This document shows positions 53,735-62,375 of a stretch of DNA of 64,000 nucleotides, piece by piece. Numbering within the stretch: position 1 is the stretch's first letter; every line of letters begins with the position of its first letter. This DNA comes from Hyunsoonleella aestuarii (GTDB lineage: Bacteria; Bacteroidota; Bacteroidia; Flavobacteriales; Flavobacteriaceae). The notes beneath the pieces are model-generated. The model did not search any database. It was not told where the DNA came from and worked only from the letters and a program-made list of their open reading frames with translations. A program made the translations under genes and the position numbers. The stretch is taken from NCBI RefSeq assembly GCF_006148925.1, contig NZ_VAWB01000001.1:1392001-1456000 (forward strand), given 5' to 3'.

Positions 53735-54229
53735 TCAAGGGTAGGTTTTCTTCTTTCTAAAACTACCAATAATTAAAATAATCATTCCAGTAGTTACTGC
53801 TAAATCGGCAATATTGAAAATACCTGTTCTCAATAAATCGGTTAATTTTATATAAAGAAAGTCGGTTACAGAACCAAAGGCTATTCTATCAAAAACATTG
53901 GCAATACCTCCTCCTATTATTATCGAAAAAGCAAAAAGAGACCATTTGTCTAGTTTCTTATCTTTTAAAATATATCGCAATACCAAACCAAGCACAACAA
54001 CGGGTAATACTAATAACAGTATTATTCTAAGTGTATCATTGAGTTCACTACCCATACCGAGAAAAGCTCCTTCATTTTCAACATTCATTAACTGGAAATA
54101 GCTACCTATTATTGGTGAAGACGAACCAGTTTCAACGCAGCTGCGTACTAATACTTTAGATACTTGATCTAAGGCAATAGTAATTATTATGGTAACAAAA
54201 ATTTTCGCTGAACGAGGTGAGATTTTCAT
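53735..54229 (-). CDS. lspA: Lipoprotein signal peptidase
   Basis: LspA cuts the signal peptide of lipoproteins at the lipidated Cys. The 164 residues have four transmembrane segments and the two catalytic aspartates, Asp114 (GGGIANVFDR) and Asp142 (FNIADLAV), with Asn51 in NVENEGAFLG. Its start lies directly behind the stop of fabD. It can process the several lipoproteins of this window. Confidence 0.95.
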   Translation of the reverse strand: MKISPRSAKIFVTIIITIALDQVSKVLVRSCVETGSSSPIIGSYFQLMNVENEGAFLGMGSELNDTLRIILLLVLPVVVLGLVLRYILKDKKLDKWSLFAFSIIIGGGIANVFDRIAFGSVTDFLYIKLTDLLRTGIFNIADLAVTTGMIILIIGSFRKKKTYP

Positions 54230-55123
54230 TTAGGAATTTGCTTCAAAAGTTGCAGAAACCGTTTCTGAGTCTCTATTAATTTTCTTTACCAGTCCTTGTA
54301 AAACTTTACCTGGACCAACTTCAGTAAATAAACTAGCTCCATCTGCTATCATTTGTTGCACAGACTGTGTCCATCTTACTGGAGCTGTTAATTGCGATAT
54401 AAGGTTAGCTTTTATTTCAGATTCATCAATTACGGCATTAGCAGTAACATTCTGATAAATAGGACAATTAGGTTTGCTAAATGTTGTGCTTTCAATTGCT
54501 GCAGCCAATTCTTCGCGCGCAGGTTCCATTAATGGGGAATGAAAAGCACCTCCTACTGGTAAAACTAAAGCTCTACGTGCTCCTTCTTCTTTTAAAACTT
54601 CACAAGCTTTATTAATGGCTTCAATTTCCCCCGATATAACTAATTGCCCTGGGCAGTTATAATTTGCCGCAACAACAACTCCCTCAGTCATCGCACATAT
54701 TTTTTCTACGACATCATCATCTAACCCTAAAACTGCAGCCATAGTACTTGGTTGTAATTCACAAGCTTTTTGCATGGCCATAGCCCTTTGAGAAACTAGT
54801 TTTATGCCGTCTTCAAAATTTAATGTACCGTTAGCAACTAAAGCTGAAAATTCTCCAAGTGAATGTCCAGCAACCATGTCAGGTTTAAAACTATCGCCTA
54901 AGGTTTTAGCTAATATTACAGAGTGCAGAAATATTGCTGGTTGTGTAACTTTGGTTTCTTTTAAATCTTCAGCAGTTCCTTCAAACATGGTATCAGTAAT
55001 GTTGAAACCTAAAATTGAATTAGCTTCTTCAAATAACTCTTGTGCTAAAGGTGAGTTTTCGTATAAGTCTAAACCCATTCCTGAAAATTGAGCACCTTGA
55101 CCTGGAAAAATATATGCGTTCAT
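54230..55123 (-). CDS. fabD: Malonyl-CoA:acyl-carrier-protein transacylase
   Basis: It loads malonate on acyl carrier protein for fatty-acid synthesis. The 297 residues contain IFPGQGAQFSGMG (5-17), the nucleophile Ser88 in GHSLGEFSAL and the catalytic His195 in GGAFHSPLM, plus the EVGPGKVLQGLV segment near the end. Full length. It is followed without a gap by lspA. Confidence 0.96.
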   Translation of the reverse strand: MNAYIFPGQGAQFSGMGLDLYENSPLAQELFEEANSILGFNITDTMFEGTAEDLKETKVTQPAIFLHSVILAKTLGDSFKPDMVAGHSLGEFSALVANGTLNFEDGIKLVSQRAMAMQKACELQPSTMAAVLGLDDDVVEKICAMTEGVVVAANYNCPGQLVISGEIEAINKACEVLKEEGARRALVLPVGGAFHSPLMEPAREELAAAIESTTFSKPNCPIYQNVTANAVIDESEIKANLISQLTAPVRWTQSVQQMIADGASLFTEVGPGKVLQGLVKKINRDSETVSATFEANS

Positions 55124-55150
55124 AATAGTAAAAGTTAGTTTTTAGTGCTG

Positions 55151-55158
55151 CAAAAATA
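55151..55158 (-). promoter_or_regulatory. Putative -7 box of fabD-lspA (TATTTTTG)
   Basis: Exact TAnnTTTG followed by CA on the minus strand, 27 nt before the fabD ATG, in the 50-nt gap behind the FAD protein gene. Confidence 0.45.
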
Positions 55159-55173
55159 GAAATAAAATTACAA

Positions 55174-56730
55174 CTATATATTATTGATAGCAGCTTCCGC
55201 ACATCGTTCGCCATCCATAGCAGCAGAAATAATACCTCCTGCATAGCCGCCACCTTCACCACATGGAAATAAGTTGGAAATTTCAGGGTGTTGTAATTTG
55301 TTATTTCTAGGTATGGATACGGGGGACGAAGTCCGAGATTCAACTCCAACAATATTTGCTTCTTCAGTATAATAGCCTTTCATTTTTCTTCCGAAAACTT
55401 CGAATCCTTTTCGCAACCTGCCACCAATAAACTTCGGTAATAAAGAATGTAAGGGTGCCGATTTTAGTCCTGGTTGATATGATGTTGAGTTCAATTCGTT
55501 AGATAATTTGCCTTCGACAAAATCTGTTAGTCTTTGGGCTGGAGCTGTTTGATTACGTCCTCCTGAGGTAAATGCTAAACGCTCTAAGTTTTTCTGATAC
55601 TCAAGGCCTTTAAGTGCTCCAAATTGATCGTATTTAGCCAAATCTGTATCCACATTTATTTCAACAACAATTCCAGAATTAGCATATAAATTATTCCGTT
55701 TAGATGGTGACATACCATTTACAACCACTTCGCCATTGGCCGTTGCTGCGGGAACTATAAATCCGCCTGGACACATACAAAAAGAATAAACACCTCGATC
55801 TTTTATTTGTTCTACAAGGCCATAAGAAGCAGCAGGGAGCAGAGCTGGCCGAGATCCAGAACAATGATATTGAATGGAATCAATTATGTGCTGCGGATGT
55901 TCCACTCGAACACCCATAGCAAAGGATTTAGCTTTAATCGCAATTTCTTTTTTATTTAAAAGATAAAAAATATCTCTAGCTGAATGACCAGTAGCAAGTA
56001 TAACCTTGTCTACTGGAATTTCGGTATTGTTTTTTAACTGAATCGCCTTTATCTTGTCGTTTGCAATGATGAAATCGGTTACGCGGGTTTCAAAATGAAT
56101 TTCCCCTCCATATGCAAGGATGGTTTCCCTTATATTTTGAACCACCTTTGGTAATTTATTTGTGCCAATGTGTGGATGTGCATCAACCAAAATCTGTTCT
56201 GTTGCACCGTGATATACTAAGTTCTCGAAAATACGTCTCACATCACCACGTTTTAAACTTCTGGTGTAAAGCTTTCCATCGCTATAAGTGCCTGCCCCTC
56301 CTTCACCAAAACAGTAATTGGAATCTTCATTTACAAAGTGGTCTTGATTAATGGCTTTTAAGTCTCGCCTGCGATCTTGAACATTTTTCCCGCGTTCTAA
56401 AACAATGGGTTTATAACCCAACTCAATACAACGAAGAGCTGCGTACATACCAGCAGGTCCAAAACCAATAATATGTATGGGATTTGCTTTTGAAATATTT
56501 TTATATTCAAATGTATATTCAGAGTTTTGAGGAACAGGTTGATCTATAAAAACCGCTACTTTGTAATTGAAAACAATTTTAGGTTTTCTCGCATCAATAG
56601 ATTTTCGAAGCACTTTAATTCCAGTGATTTCTTTTTTATTAATAGCTAACTTTCTAGCTGATTTTAATAAGAGAATATCGGACTGCTCCTCCTCTTTAAG
56701 TGAAATTCGTATTTGGATTTCTTTTACCAT
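55174..56730 (-). CDS. NAD(P)/FAD-dependent oxidoreductase (COG2509-like)
   Basis: A 518-residue flavoprotein. After an N-terminal domain of about 90 residues comes the FAD-binding Rossmann motif IIGFGPAGMYAALR (about 91-104), ERGKNVQDRRRD, the FGEGGAGTYSDGKL block and the C-terminal EGGGYAGGIISAAMDG that closes on FAD. It resembles uncharacterised FAD-dependent dehydrogenases of COG2509. Substrate unknown. It lies 8 nt behind the esterase gene, probably in one operon with it and with the dihydrofolate reductase gene. Confidence 0.9.
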   Translation of the reverse strand: MVKEIQIRISLKEEEQSDILLLKSARKLAINKKEITGIKVLRKSIDARKPKIVFNYKVAVFIDQPVPQNSEYTFEYKNISKANPIHIIGFGPAGMYAALRCIELGYKPIVLERGKNVQDRRRDLKAINQDHFVNEDSNYCFGEGGAGTYSDGKLYTRSLKRGDVRRIFENLVYHGATEQILVDAHPHIGTNKLPKVVQNIRETILAYGGEIHFETRVTDFIIANDKIKAIQLKNNTEIPVDKVILATGHSARDIFYLLNKKEIAIKAKSFAMGVRVEHPQHIIDSIQYHCSGSRPALLPAASYGLVEQIKDRGVYSFCMCPGGFIVPAATANGEVVVNGMSPSKRNNLYANSGIVVEINVDTDLAKYDQFGALKGLEYQKNLERLAFTSGGRNQTAPAQRLTDFVEGKLSNELNSTSYQPGLKSAPLHSLLPKFIGGRLRKGFEVFGRKMKGYYTEEANIVGVESRTSSPVSIPRNNKLQHPEISNLFPCGEGGGYAGGIISAAMDGERCAEAAINNI

Positions 56731-56738
56731 TAATTTAA

Positions 56739-57590
56739 TTAATCGTTATATATTCTAATTAAATCATTTGTAAAGCATGCTCTCCAAACTTTCCAATCAT
56801 GCCCACCATTAATTACTAAAGTTTCGTTTTGTATATTATTTTTAGTAAAAAAAGATCTTAATTTTGTGATGACATTAAAAATACCATAGGCATCATCGTC
56901 ACCTGTTGAGGTATAAAATTTTGGATAGTCTTCGACAAATTTAGAAGAGTCAATTAAATTTCGATATGAGTATGATTTCCAAATGGAATCATTAAAAACA
57001 CCTTTAAATTTAAAAACATCAATTTTTCTAGATGATGAAATTTCAGGAGGTGATGGAAAATAGGCTGCTGGACTAAGTAAAACAACTGATTTAAATAAGT
57101 TTGGGTATTTTAAACCAAAGTTTAATGCTCCAAACCCTCCAGCTGAATTTCCTGCTAATATTCTTGTTCCCCAATTAGCTGAAACGCCATATTCGCTTTC
57201 TATATAAGGAATGAATTCATTAATATAGATTAATTCCATAGGTGTTGTGCTATTAACATACCACGAATTTTTTGCATTTAATGATACAGCAATTGTAGGT
57301 TTAATAGTTTTAGTTCTAATTAGACTATCTAGAATGTGCTTTATATTACCCTCTTTTTTATTAAACCAATCGTCATTACTTCCACCATGGCCATGCAGCA
57401 AATAAAGGATGTAATTATTTTTATTATTCTGGAATTTTTCAGGCAAATAGATTGAGTAATTAATAGAATCCTTTAAATGGTTTGAGAATAAACTTCTTTC
57501 TAAAATTTTAGAAGCCATTCCTTCTTTTGTTTTATTAGAATTACATCCGAAAAGAATCAAAAAGCTTATAATAAGGAGAGGTATTCGCAT
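56739..57590 (-). CDS. Esterase-family lipoprotein
   Basis: A 283-residue alpha/beta-fold esterase (esterase D-like) with a lipoprotein signal peptide (lipobox LFGC, Cys16). Motifs are the oxyanion region YLLHGHGG (63-70), nucleophile Ser149 in AGNSAGG, an acid in TGDDDAYG near 232 and His in GGHDWKVW near 268. It should sit in the periplasm or at the surface. It lies 3 nt after the dihydrofolate reductase gene and 8 nt before the FAD protein gene. Confidence 0.88.
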   Translation of the reverse strand: MRIPLLIISFLILFGCNSNKTKEGMASKILERSLFSNHLKDSINYSIYLPEKFQNNKNNYILYLLHGHGGSNDDWFNKKEGNIKHILDSLIRTKTIKPTIAVSLNAKNSWYVNSTTPMELIYINEFIPYIESEYGVSANWGTRILAGNSAGGFGALNFGLKYPNLFKSVVLLSPAAYFPSPPEISSSRKIDVFKFKGVFNDSIWKSYSYRNLIDSSKFVEDYPKFYTSTGDDDAYGIFNVITKLRSFFTKNNIQNETLVINGGHDWKVWRACFTNDLIRIYND

Positions 57591-57593
57591 ATG

Positions 57594-58526
57594 CTACTTT
57601 CTTTCATAAGTCAAAAAAGAGAACTCATAATCATGATTTTCATCTTTTTTATGAAATACATTGGATGTTTCTTTCCAGATAGAGGTGTCAATTTTTGGAA
57701 AGTACGCATCAGCATCAAAATTTTCATGTACTCTAGTAATCTCAATTTTATCTGCTAGATTCATGGCTTGTTTATAAATTTCTCCACCTCCAATTATAAA
57801 AGGTTGTAAATCGGTCTTTGCAGCATCAATAGCATCTTTTAAACTATGCACCAGTATAACGCCATCAGGAACTTTGTAATTATCTTGTCTTGAGATAACC
57901 ACATGTGTTCTGTTCGGCAATGGTTTAGGAAAACTTTCAAATGTTTTGCGCCCCATAATAATATGATGCCCGTTAGTTAAACTTTTAAAACGCTTCAAGT
58001 CATCACTTAAATGCCAAATGAGTTTGTTACCTTTTCCAATCGCATCGTTTTCAGCTGCTGCCACTATTATGGTAAGTTTAGATTTTTTGGCGTTGGGTTT
58101 AAGGTTTTCAATTTTTGTAGTTGATTCATTATAAACCTCACTTTGTGCTATTAAGGTTTCTTCTTTTACAAATCCAGCTTTTAATTTTTCAATGCGGGCT
58201 TGTTGTTTTGCTACTAGTTTTTCTAACTGTTGTTTTTCCCAAGCTTTCCCCATAAATTTATGAGAAATAAACACATTAAAAGCATGATAAAAAAAGAAGA
58301 ATAACCATAATAAAATAGCAAAAACAAACCAGTTAATTTCAAAAATTTTAAAGTCTTCACCAATGCCTAATACGGTGTTGGCTAAAATTAAAAACAAAGC
58401 TCCAATTAAAAATAGCACAAAATGAACATACAAAAGTTTTTTTTGTTTAATCCGTTTTTGAGCGTTTTCAATTAGTTCGAGTTGCTCTTTATCTATTTGC
58501 GGTATGGGTTTCTTTTTTCCAAACAT
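57594..58526 (-). CDS. folA: Dihydrofolate reductase with N-terminal 2TM membrane domain
   Basis: A fusion of 310 residues. Residues 30-88 hold two transmembrane helices in a 2TM-domain arrangement (YVHFVLFLIGALFLILANTV; WFVFAILLWLFFFFYHAFNV), followed by a charged coiled-coil linker (95-145). Residues 150-310 are dihydrofolate reductase: IIVAAAENDAIGKGNKLIW, the catalytic Asp176 in HLSDDLKRF, MGRKTFESFP and IIGGGEIY. The enzyme is thus likely tethered to the inner membrane, facing the cytosol. Both halves are complete; thyA, its partner in thymidylate synthesis, lies 0.6 kb away. Confidence 0.9.
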   Translation of the reverse strand: MFGKKKPIPQIDKEQLELIENAQKRIKQKKLLYVHFVLFLIGALFLILANTVLGIGEDFKIFEINWFVFAILLWLFFFFYHAFNVFISHKFMGKAWEKQQLEKLVAKQQARIEKLKAGFVKEETLIAQSEVYNESTTKIENLKPNAKKSKLTIIVAAAENDAIGKGNKLIWHLSDDLKRFKSLTNGHHIIMGRKTFESFPKPLPNRTHVVISRQDNYKVPDGVILVHSLKDAIDAAKTDLQPFIIGGGEIYKQAMNLADKIEITRVHENFDADAYFPKIDTSIWKETSNVFHKKDENHDYEFSFLTYERK

Positions 58527-58777
58527 GGGTTCAATTTTGCATATGTAAAGTTAAAGCTTTTTTAGAGATTTTTAGTGTTAATATAAAGCTTGAAAACGAA
58601 ATCGTTATAGTATAAAAAAGGCTGAAAATCAGTATAACAGGACATTTAAATGATAACAATCTTATAATTTTGTTCTTAAATAATTGCGTACTTTAAATTA
58701 ATGTGAACAGAAATTAACAAATTGATAATTCTTTAGGCTAAAACCACTTAAGCGTTATCTTATATGTTAATCTTTCA

Positions 58778-58785
58778 TAAATTTG
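58778..58785 (+). promoter_or_regulatory. Putative -7 box of the E-set gene (TAAATTTG)
   Basis: Exact TAnnTTTG 23 nt before the ATG; no -33 TTTG at the usual distance. Confidence 0.4.
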
Positions 58786-58808
58786 TACCGTAAACAACAC
58801 ATTTTATT

Positions 58809-59105
58809 ATGGCTATTAAAAAACAGTATTTAAAGAGTAAACCTATATGTAAAGTAACTTTTTCAATTGAAGCTGAAGAAGCGAAAAAAGTTTCTGTTGT
58901 AGGCGGTTTTAATGAATGGAATGCTAAAAAAGCTCCACTTAAAAAATTAAAAAACGGAACGTTTAAAGGAACTATCGATTTAGATAAAGATAACTCTTAT
59001 GAGTTTAAATATATCGTTGATGGGGCTTATGTAAACGATAATGCTGCTGATGCTTATGCATGGAATGACTATGCTGGGGCAGAAAATAGTATAGTGACCG
59101 TTTAA
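58809..59105 (+). CDS. Isoamylase early-set (CBM48-like) domain protein
   Basis: A 98-residue protein made of one early-set domain, like the glycogen-binding domain of AMP kinase beta. It shows KVTFSIEAEEAKKVSVVGGFNEWN, then KLKNGTFKGTIDLDKD, and YEFKYIVDGAYVNDNAA. The conserved Trp and Asn of FNEWNAKKAPL are the usual sugar contacts. No catalytic domain. It may bind alpha-glucan or act as a regulatory module; this is inference. It ends at a bidirectional terminator shared with thyA. Confidence 0.88.
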   Translation: MAIKKQYLKSKPICKVTFSIEAEEAKKVSVVGGFNEWNAKKAPLKKLKNGTFKGTIDLDKDNSYEFKYIVDGAYVNDNAADAYAWNDYAGAENSIVTV

Positions 59106-59124
59106 GAAACATTTAAATTATTTA

Positions 59125-59156
59125 AAAATTGCTTCCATTTTATGGAAGCAATTTTT
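59125..59156. terminator. Bidirectional terminator between the E-set gene and thyA
   Basis: A 14-bp perfect stem (AAAATTGCTTCCAT / ATGGAAGCAATTTT) with TTT loop and T-runs on both sides. Confidence 0.88.
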
Positions 59157-59981
59157 TTATACAGCTACCATGCCCTTTATGTGTGGATGTGGATTGTAAT
59201 CTACCAAAGTAAAATCCTCAAAAGTAAAATCAAAAATATCCGTTATCTCAGGATTTAAAATGATTTTTGGAAGGGGTCTTATATCTCTTGAGAGCTGAAG
59301 TTCTAGTTGCTCATAATGATTGCTGTAAATATGCGCATCGCCAAAAGTGTGAATAAATTCTCCTGCTTCATAGCCACAAACTTGTGCAATCATCATTGTG
59401 AATAAGGCATAAGACGCAATATTGAATGGTACTCCCAAGAATATATCGGCACTCCTTTGATATAGTTGACATGATAATTTTCCATTGGCAACATAAAACT
59501 GAAAAAATGCATGACAAGGGGGCAATGCAGCTTTGCCGTTAGATACATTTTCACTAAAACTAACTGAAGTGTCTGGTAAAACAGATGGATTCCAAGCCGA
59601 AACCAACATCCTGCGACTATTTGGGTTCGTTTTTAAGGTATTAATAACCTCTTTTATTTGGTCTATTTCATCATTATTCCAGTTACGCCATTGATGTCCA
59701 TAAACGGGTCCTAAATCACCATTTTCATCGGCCCATTCATTCCAAATACGCACGCCGTTTTCGGTTAAATAATTAATATTGGTATCCCCTTTTAAAAACC
59801 ACAGTAATTCATAAACTATAGATTTTAAATGCAGTTTTTTGGTGGTTACCATTGGAAATCCTTCACCTAAATCAAACCGCATTTGATAACCAAAAACACT
59901 TTTTGTTCCTGTTCCTGTTCTATCTCCCTTTTCGTTACCGTTATGTAAAACGTGCTTTACTAAATCGTGATATTGTTTCAT
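59157..59981 (-). CDS. thyA: Thymidylate synthase
   Basis: It methylates dUMP with methylene-tetrahydrofolate. The 274 residues include [11 protein letters not shown] (21-31), the catalytic Cys156 in [11 protein letters not shown], and the [18 protein letters not shown] dUMP-binding block. An insert of about 14 residues before the catalytic loop ([18 protein letters not shown]) is usual in flavobacteria. It is the functional partner of the dihydrofolate reductase nearby, and behind the nucleoside transporter gene on the same strand. Confidence 0.96.
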   Translation of the reverse strand: MKQYHDLVKHVLHNGNEKGDRTGTGTKSVFGYQMRFDLGEGFPMVTTKKLHLKSIVYELLWFLKGDTNINYLTENGVRIWNEWADENGDLGPVYGHQWRNWNNDEIDQIKEVINTLKTNPNSRRMLVSAWNPSVLPDTSVSFSENVSNGKAALPPCHAFFQFYVANGKLSCQLYQRSADIFLGVPFNIASYALFTMMIAQVCGYEAGEFIHTFGDAHIYSNHYEQLELQLSRDIRPLPKIILNPEITDIFDFTFEDFTLVDYNPHPHIKGMVAV

Positions 59982-60096
59982 TTATTCAGTTCTCTTAATC
60001 TATTTAAACGGAATTAAAAATATGAAAAACCACCAAAAAGATGCATTAGCTTATGAAAAATCTTATTATAAAGTTATTAACCTAAAAAATGAAGTT

Positions 60097-61626
60097 TTAA
60101 CCGATAATCATACCTGCAATGGTAGCCGAAATTAATGAAGCTATGGTGCCACCAATTAAAGCTTTCATTCCAAATTTTGAAAGTGTTTTGCGCTGTCCCG
60201 GTGCTAATGAACCTATTCCGCCTATTTGAATTCCTATGGAAGCAAAATTTGCAAAGCCGCACAGCATATAGGTAGCCATTATTATCGACTTTTCGTAGCT
60301 CAGATGAATTGCGCTTGTTATGTTTTTTAATTCTGAGAGTTGAATATATCCTATAAACTCACTCGCTGCTAATTTAATTCCTAAAAGTTGCCCCATAAGC
60401 GCCATATCTTCTTTCGCAACACCAATGAGCCACATAAGTGGCGCAAAAGTATATCCTAAAATAAGCTCAAGGGATAGACTGTTGTATGTGGTATTATTTG
60501 CAATCCAACCATTTAATGATGATACATCACCAACCCATCCAAGAATACCATTAAACATGGCTATAAAAGCTACAAAAACAAGAAGCATAGCACCTACGTT
60601 AACAGCTAGCTTAAGCCCCTCTGTGGTTCCATTTGCAATAGCATCCAAGAAATTAGATCCAATTTTTTCTTGAGAAACCTGAACATCTGTATTCACGTCT
60701 TCTGTCTGGGGATATAAAATTTTTGAAATAACAATTGCACCAGGAGCAGCCATAACTGATGCTGCCAATAAATGTTTAGCATAAAATAATCTTAATGCAG
60801 GGTCGTCCCCTCCAAGAAAACCTATATATGCTGCTAATACAGCTTCTGCAACGGTAGCCATACCTCCAATCATGACCAAAAGCATCTCAGACTTGTTCAT
60901 TTTTTCTAAATAGGCCTTAATTAACAAAGGAGCTTCGGTCTGACCTAAAAATATATTTCCTGCAACGCTTAAACTTTCAGCTCCAGATATTTTTAAAGCT
61001 TTCGATAATAACCAAGCCATCGCTTTTACTACTTTTTGAATGATGCCTAAGTAGAATAAAACAGAAGTTAAAGCCGAAAAGAATATAATAGTTGGTAATA
61101 CTTGAAATGCGAAAATAAAGCCGAACGTATCCATATCTACAACTAAACCTTCAAAAAGGAATTTACTACCCGCTCGAGTAAAATCTAAAACACTTACAAA
61201 TAGACCTCCAACAAATTCGAAGATACTTTTGACGAATTCAATTTTTAAAACACCAATGGCAATTAGTAATTGAAAAGTTAAACCGATCCCAACTACTTTC
61301 CAATTAATGGCTTTTTTATTACTACTAAAAAGAAAAGCAATAAATACAAGAGTAATCATTCCCAGAATTCCACGCCATAAACTATTTATAGAGAATCCTT
61401 GACTAGGGATGATTGAAGACTCTTCTGCTTTATAAGATTGCTTCGTTATGTTTAAAGATTCATTATGGTTTGATTTTAAAGTGTCTAGTGAGGTGCCTTT
61501 TACTTTTTCAATGGAGGTAGACGTTTGAAGTGTATCAATTTGAGCTACTTCAGTTGTGTTTTGAGCTGTAATTGTTGAAGTAAACAAAATAAACATTGCA
61601 GCAAAAGACAAAAGAAGTTGTTTCAT
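60097..61626 (-). CDS. Concentrative nucleoside transporter (CNT/NupC family)
   Basis: A 509-residue proton- or sodium-coupled nucleoside importer. It begins with a signal-peptide-like segment (MKQLLLSFAAMFILFTSTITAQ) and a Ser/Thr-rich stretch of about 75 residues, then has the CNT fold with about ten membrane segments and the motifs GQTEAPLLI, EAVLAAYIGFLG and GFANFASIGIQIGGIG. I take the ATG at 61626; the frame is open to 61728 but that would overlap the nuclease gene. It lies 13 nt behind that gene and upstream of thyA. Confidence 0.93.
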   Translation of the reverse strand: MKQLLLSFAAMFILFTSTITAQNTTEVAQIDTLQTSTSIEKVKGTSLDTLKSNHNESLNITKQSYKAEESSIIPSQGFSINSLWRGILGMITLVFIAFLFSSNKKAINWKVVGIGLTFQLLIAIGVLKIEFVKSIFEFVGGLFVSVLDFTRAGSKFLFEGLVVDMDTFGFIFAFQVLPTIIFFSALTSVLFYLGIIQKVVKAMAWLLSKALKISGAESLSVAGNIFLGQTEAPLLIKAYLEKMNKSEMLLVMIGGMATVAEAVLAAYIGFLGGDDPALRLFYAKHLLAASVMAAPGAIVISKILYPQTEDVNTDVQVSQEKIGSNFLDAIANGTTEGLKLAVNVGAMLLVFVAFIAMFNGILGWVGDVSSLNGWIANNTTYNSLSLELILGYTFAPLMWLIGVAKEDMALMGQLLGIKLAASEFIGYIQLSELKNITSAIHLSYEKSIIMATYMLCGFANFASIGIQIGGIGSLAPGQRKTLSKFGMKALIGGTIASLISATIAGMIIG

Positions 61627-61639
61627 AATAATTTTGAAA

Positions 61640-62254
61640 TTATCGTTTGGAGATTTCGTCACGAATTTTAGCTGCTTTTTCATAATCCTCATTGGTAACG
61701 GCTTCGTCCAAAAGGCTATGAAGTTCATCTAATGTTTTTCCTTTGTAGTTTTCTTTTGGTTCATCAACTTCTAGTTCGTCTGCAATTAAATCATCAACAA
61801 GCACACTGTCTTGGTTGTCTTCATCTTCACTTTTCGGATTCACTTTTAAATATATTCCAGCTTTATCGAGAATATTTTTATAAGTAAAAATTGGTGCGTC
61901 AAAACGAAGTGCCAGTGCAATGGCATCACTAGTTCTGGCATCGATAATTTCTTCTATCTTATCCCTTTCACAAATAAGACTAGAATAAAAGACGCCATCA
62001 ACTAACTTATGTATAATTACCTGCTTGACTACAATATCGAATCTGTCGGCAAAATTTTTAAATAAATCATGAGTTAAAGGTCGTGGAGGACGGATTTCTT
62101 TTTCTAAAGCTATGGCTATGGATTGTGCTTCAAATGCTCCAATTACAATTGGAAGTTTTCGGTCTCCATCTACTTCATTTAAAATAAGGGCATATGCACC
62201 ATTTTGGGTTTGGCTGTAAGATATCCCCTTAATATTTAATCGTACTAAACTCAT
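61640..62254 (-). CDS. Bifunctional nuclease family protein with UVR motif
   Basis: A 204-residue protein. The first 140 residues form a bifunctional nuclease (DUF151) domain (LPIVIGAFEAQSIAIALE; DARTSDAIALALRF). An acidic linker follows, and then a UvrB/UvrC-like motif (LDEAVTNEDYEKAAKIRDEI, about 182-201). The nuclease activity is known only from a plant relative, so the role here is open. It precedes the nucleoside transporter gene by 13 nt. Confidence 0.92.
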   Translation of the reverse strand: MSLVRLNIKGISYSQTQNGAYALILNEVDGDRKLPIVIGAFEAQSIAIALEKEIRPPRPLTHDLFKNFADRFDIVVKQVIIHKLVDGVFYSSLICERDKIEEIIDARTSDAIALALRFDAPIFTYKNILDKAGIYLKVNPKSEDEDNQDSVLVDDLIADELEVDEPKENYKGKTLDELHSLLDEAVTNEDYEKAAKIRDEISKR

Positions 62255-62375
62255 AATATATAAAAAAACAAAGAACTGTTTAAATTAGAACTTTACCAAA
62301 CTGCCAAAGACAAGTTTAAGAATAAAATGCTAATTTAAGCAGTTCTATACTCGAATACAATTTATAAAATAAATT

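Noticed and set aside
55029-55352. A 107-codon frame across the fabD/FAD-protein boundary
   Set aside because: It overlaps two well-supported genes in another frame and the product is not coherent.
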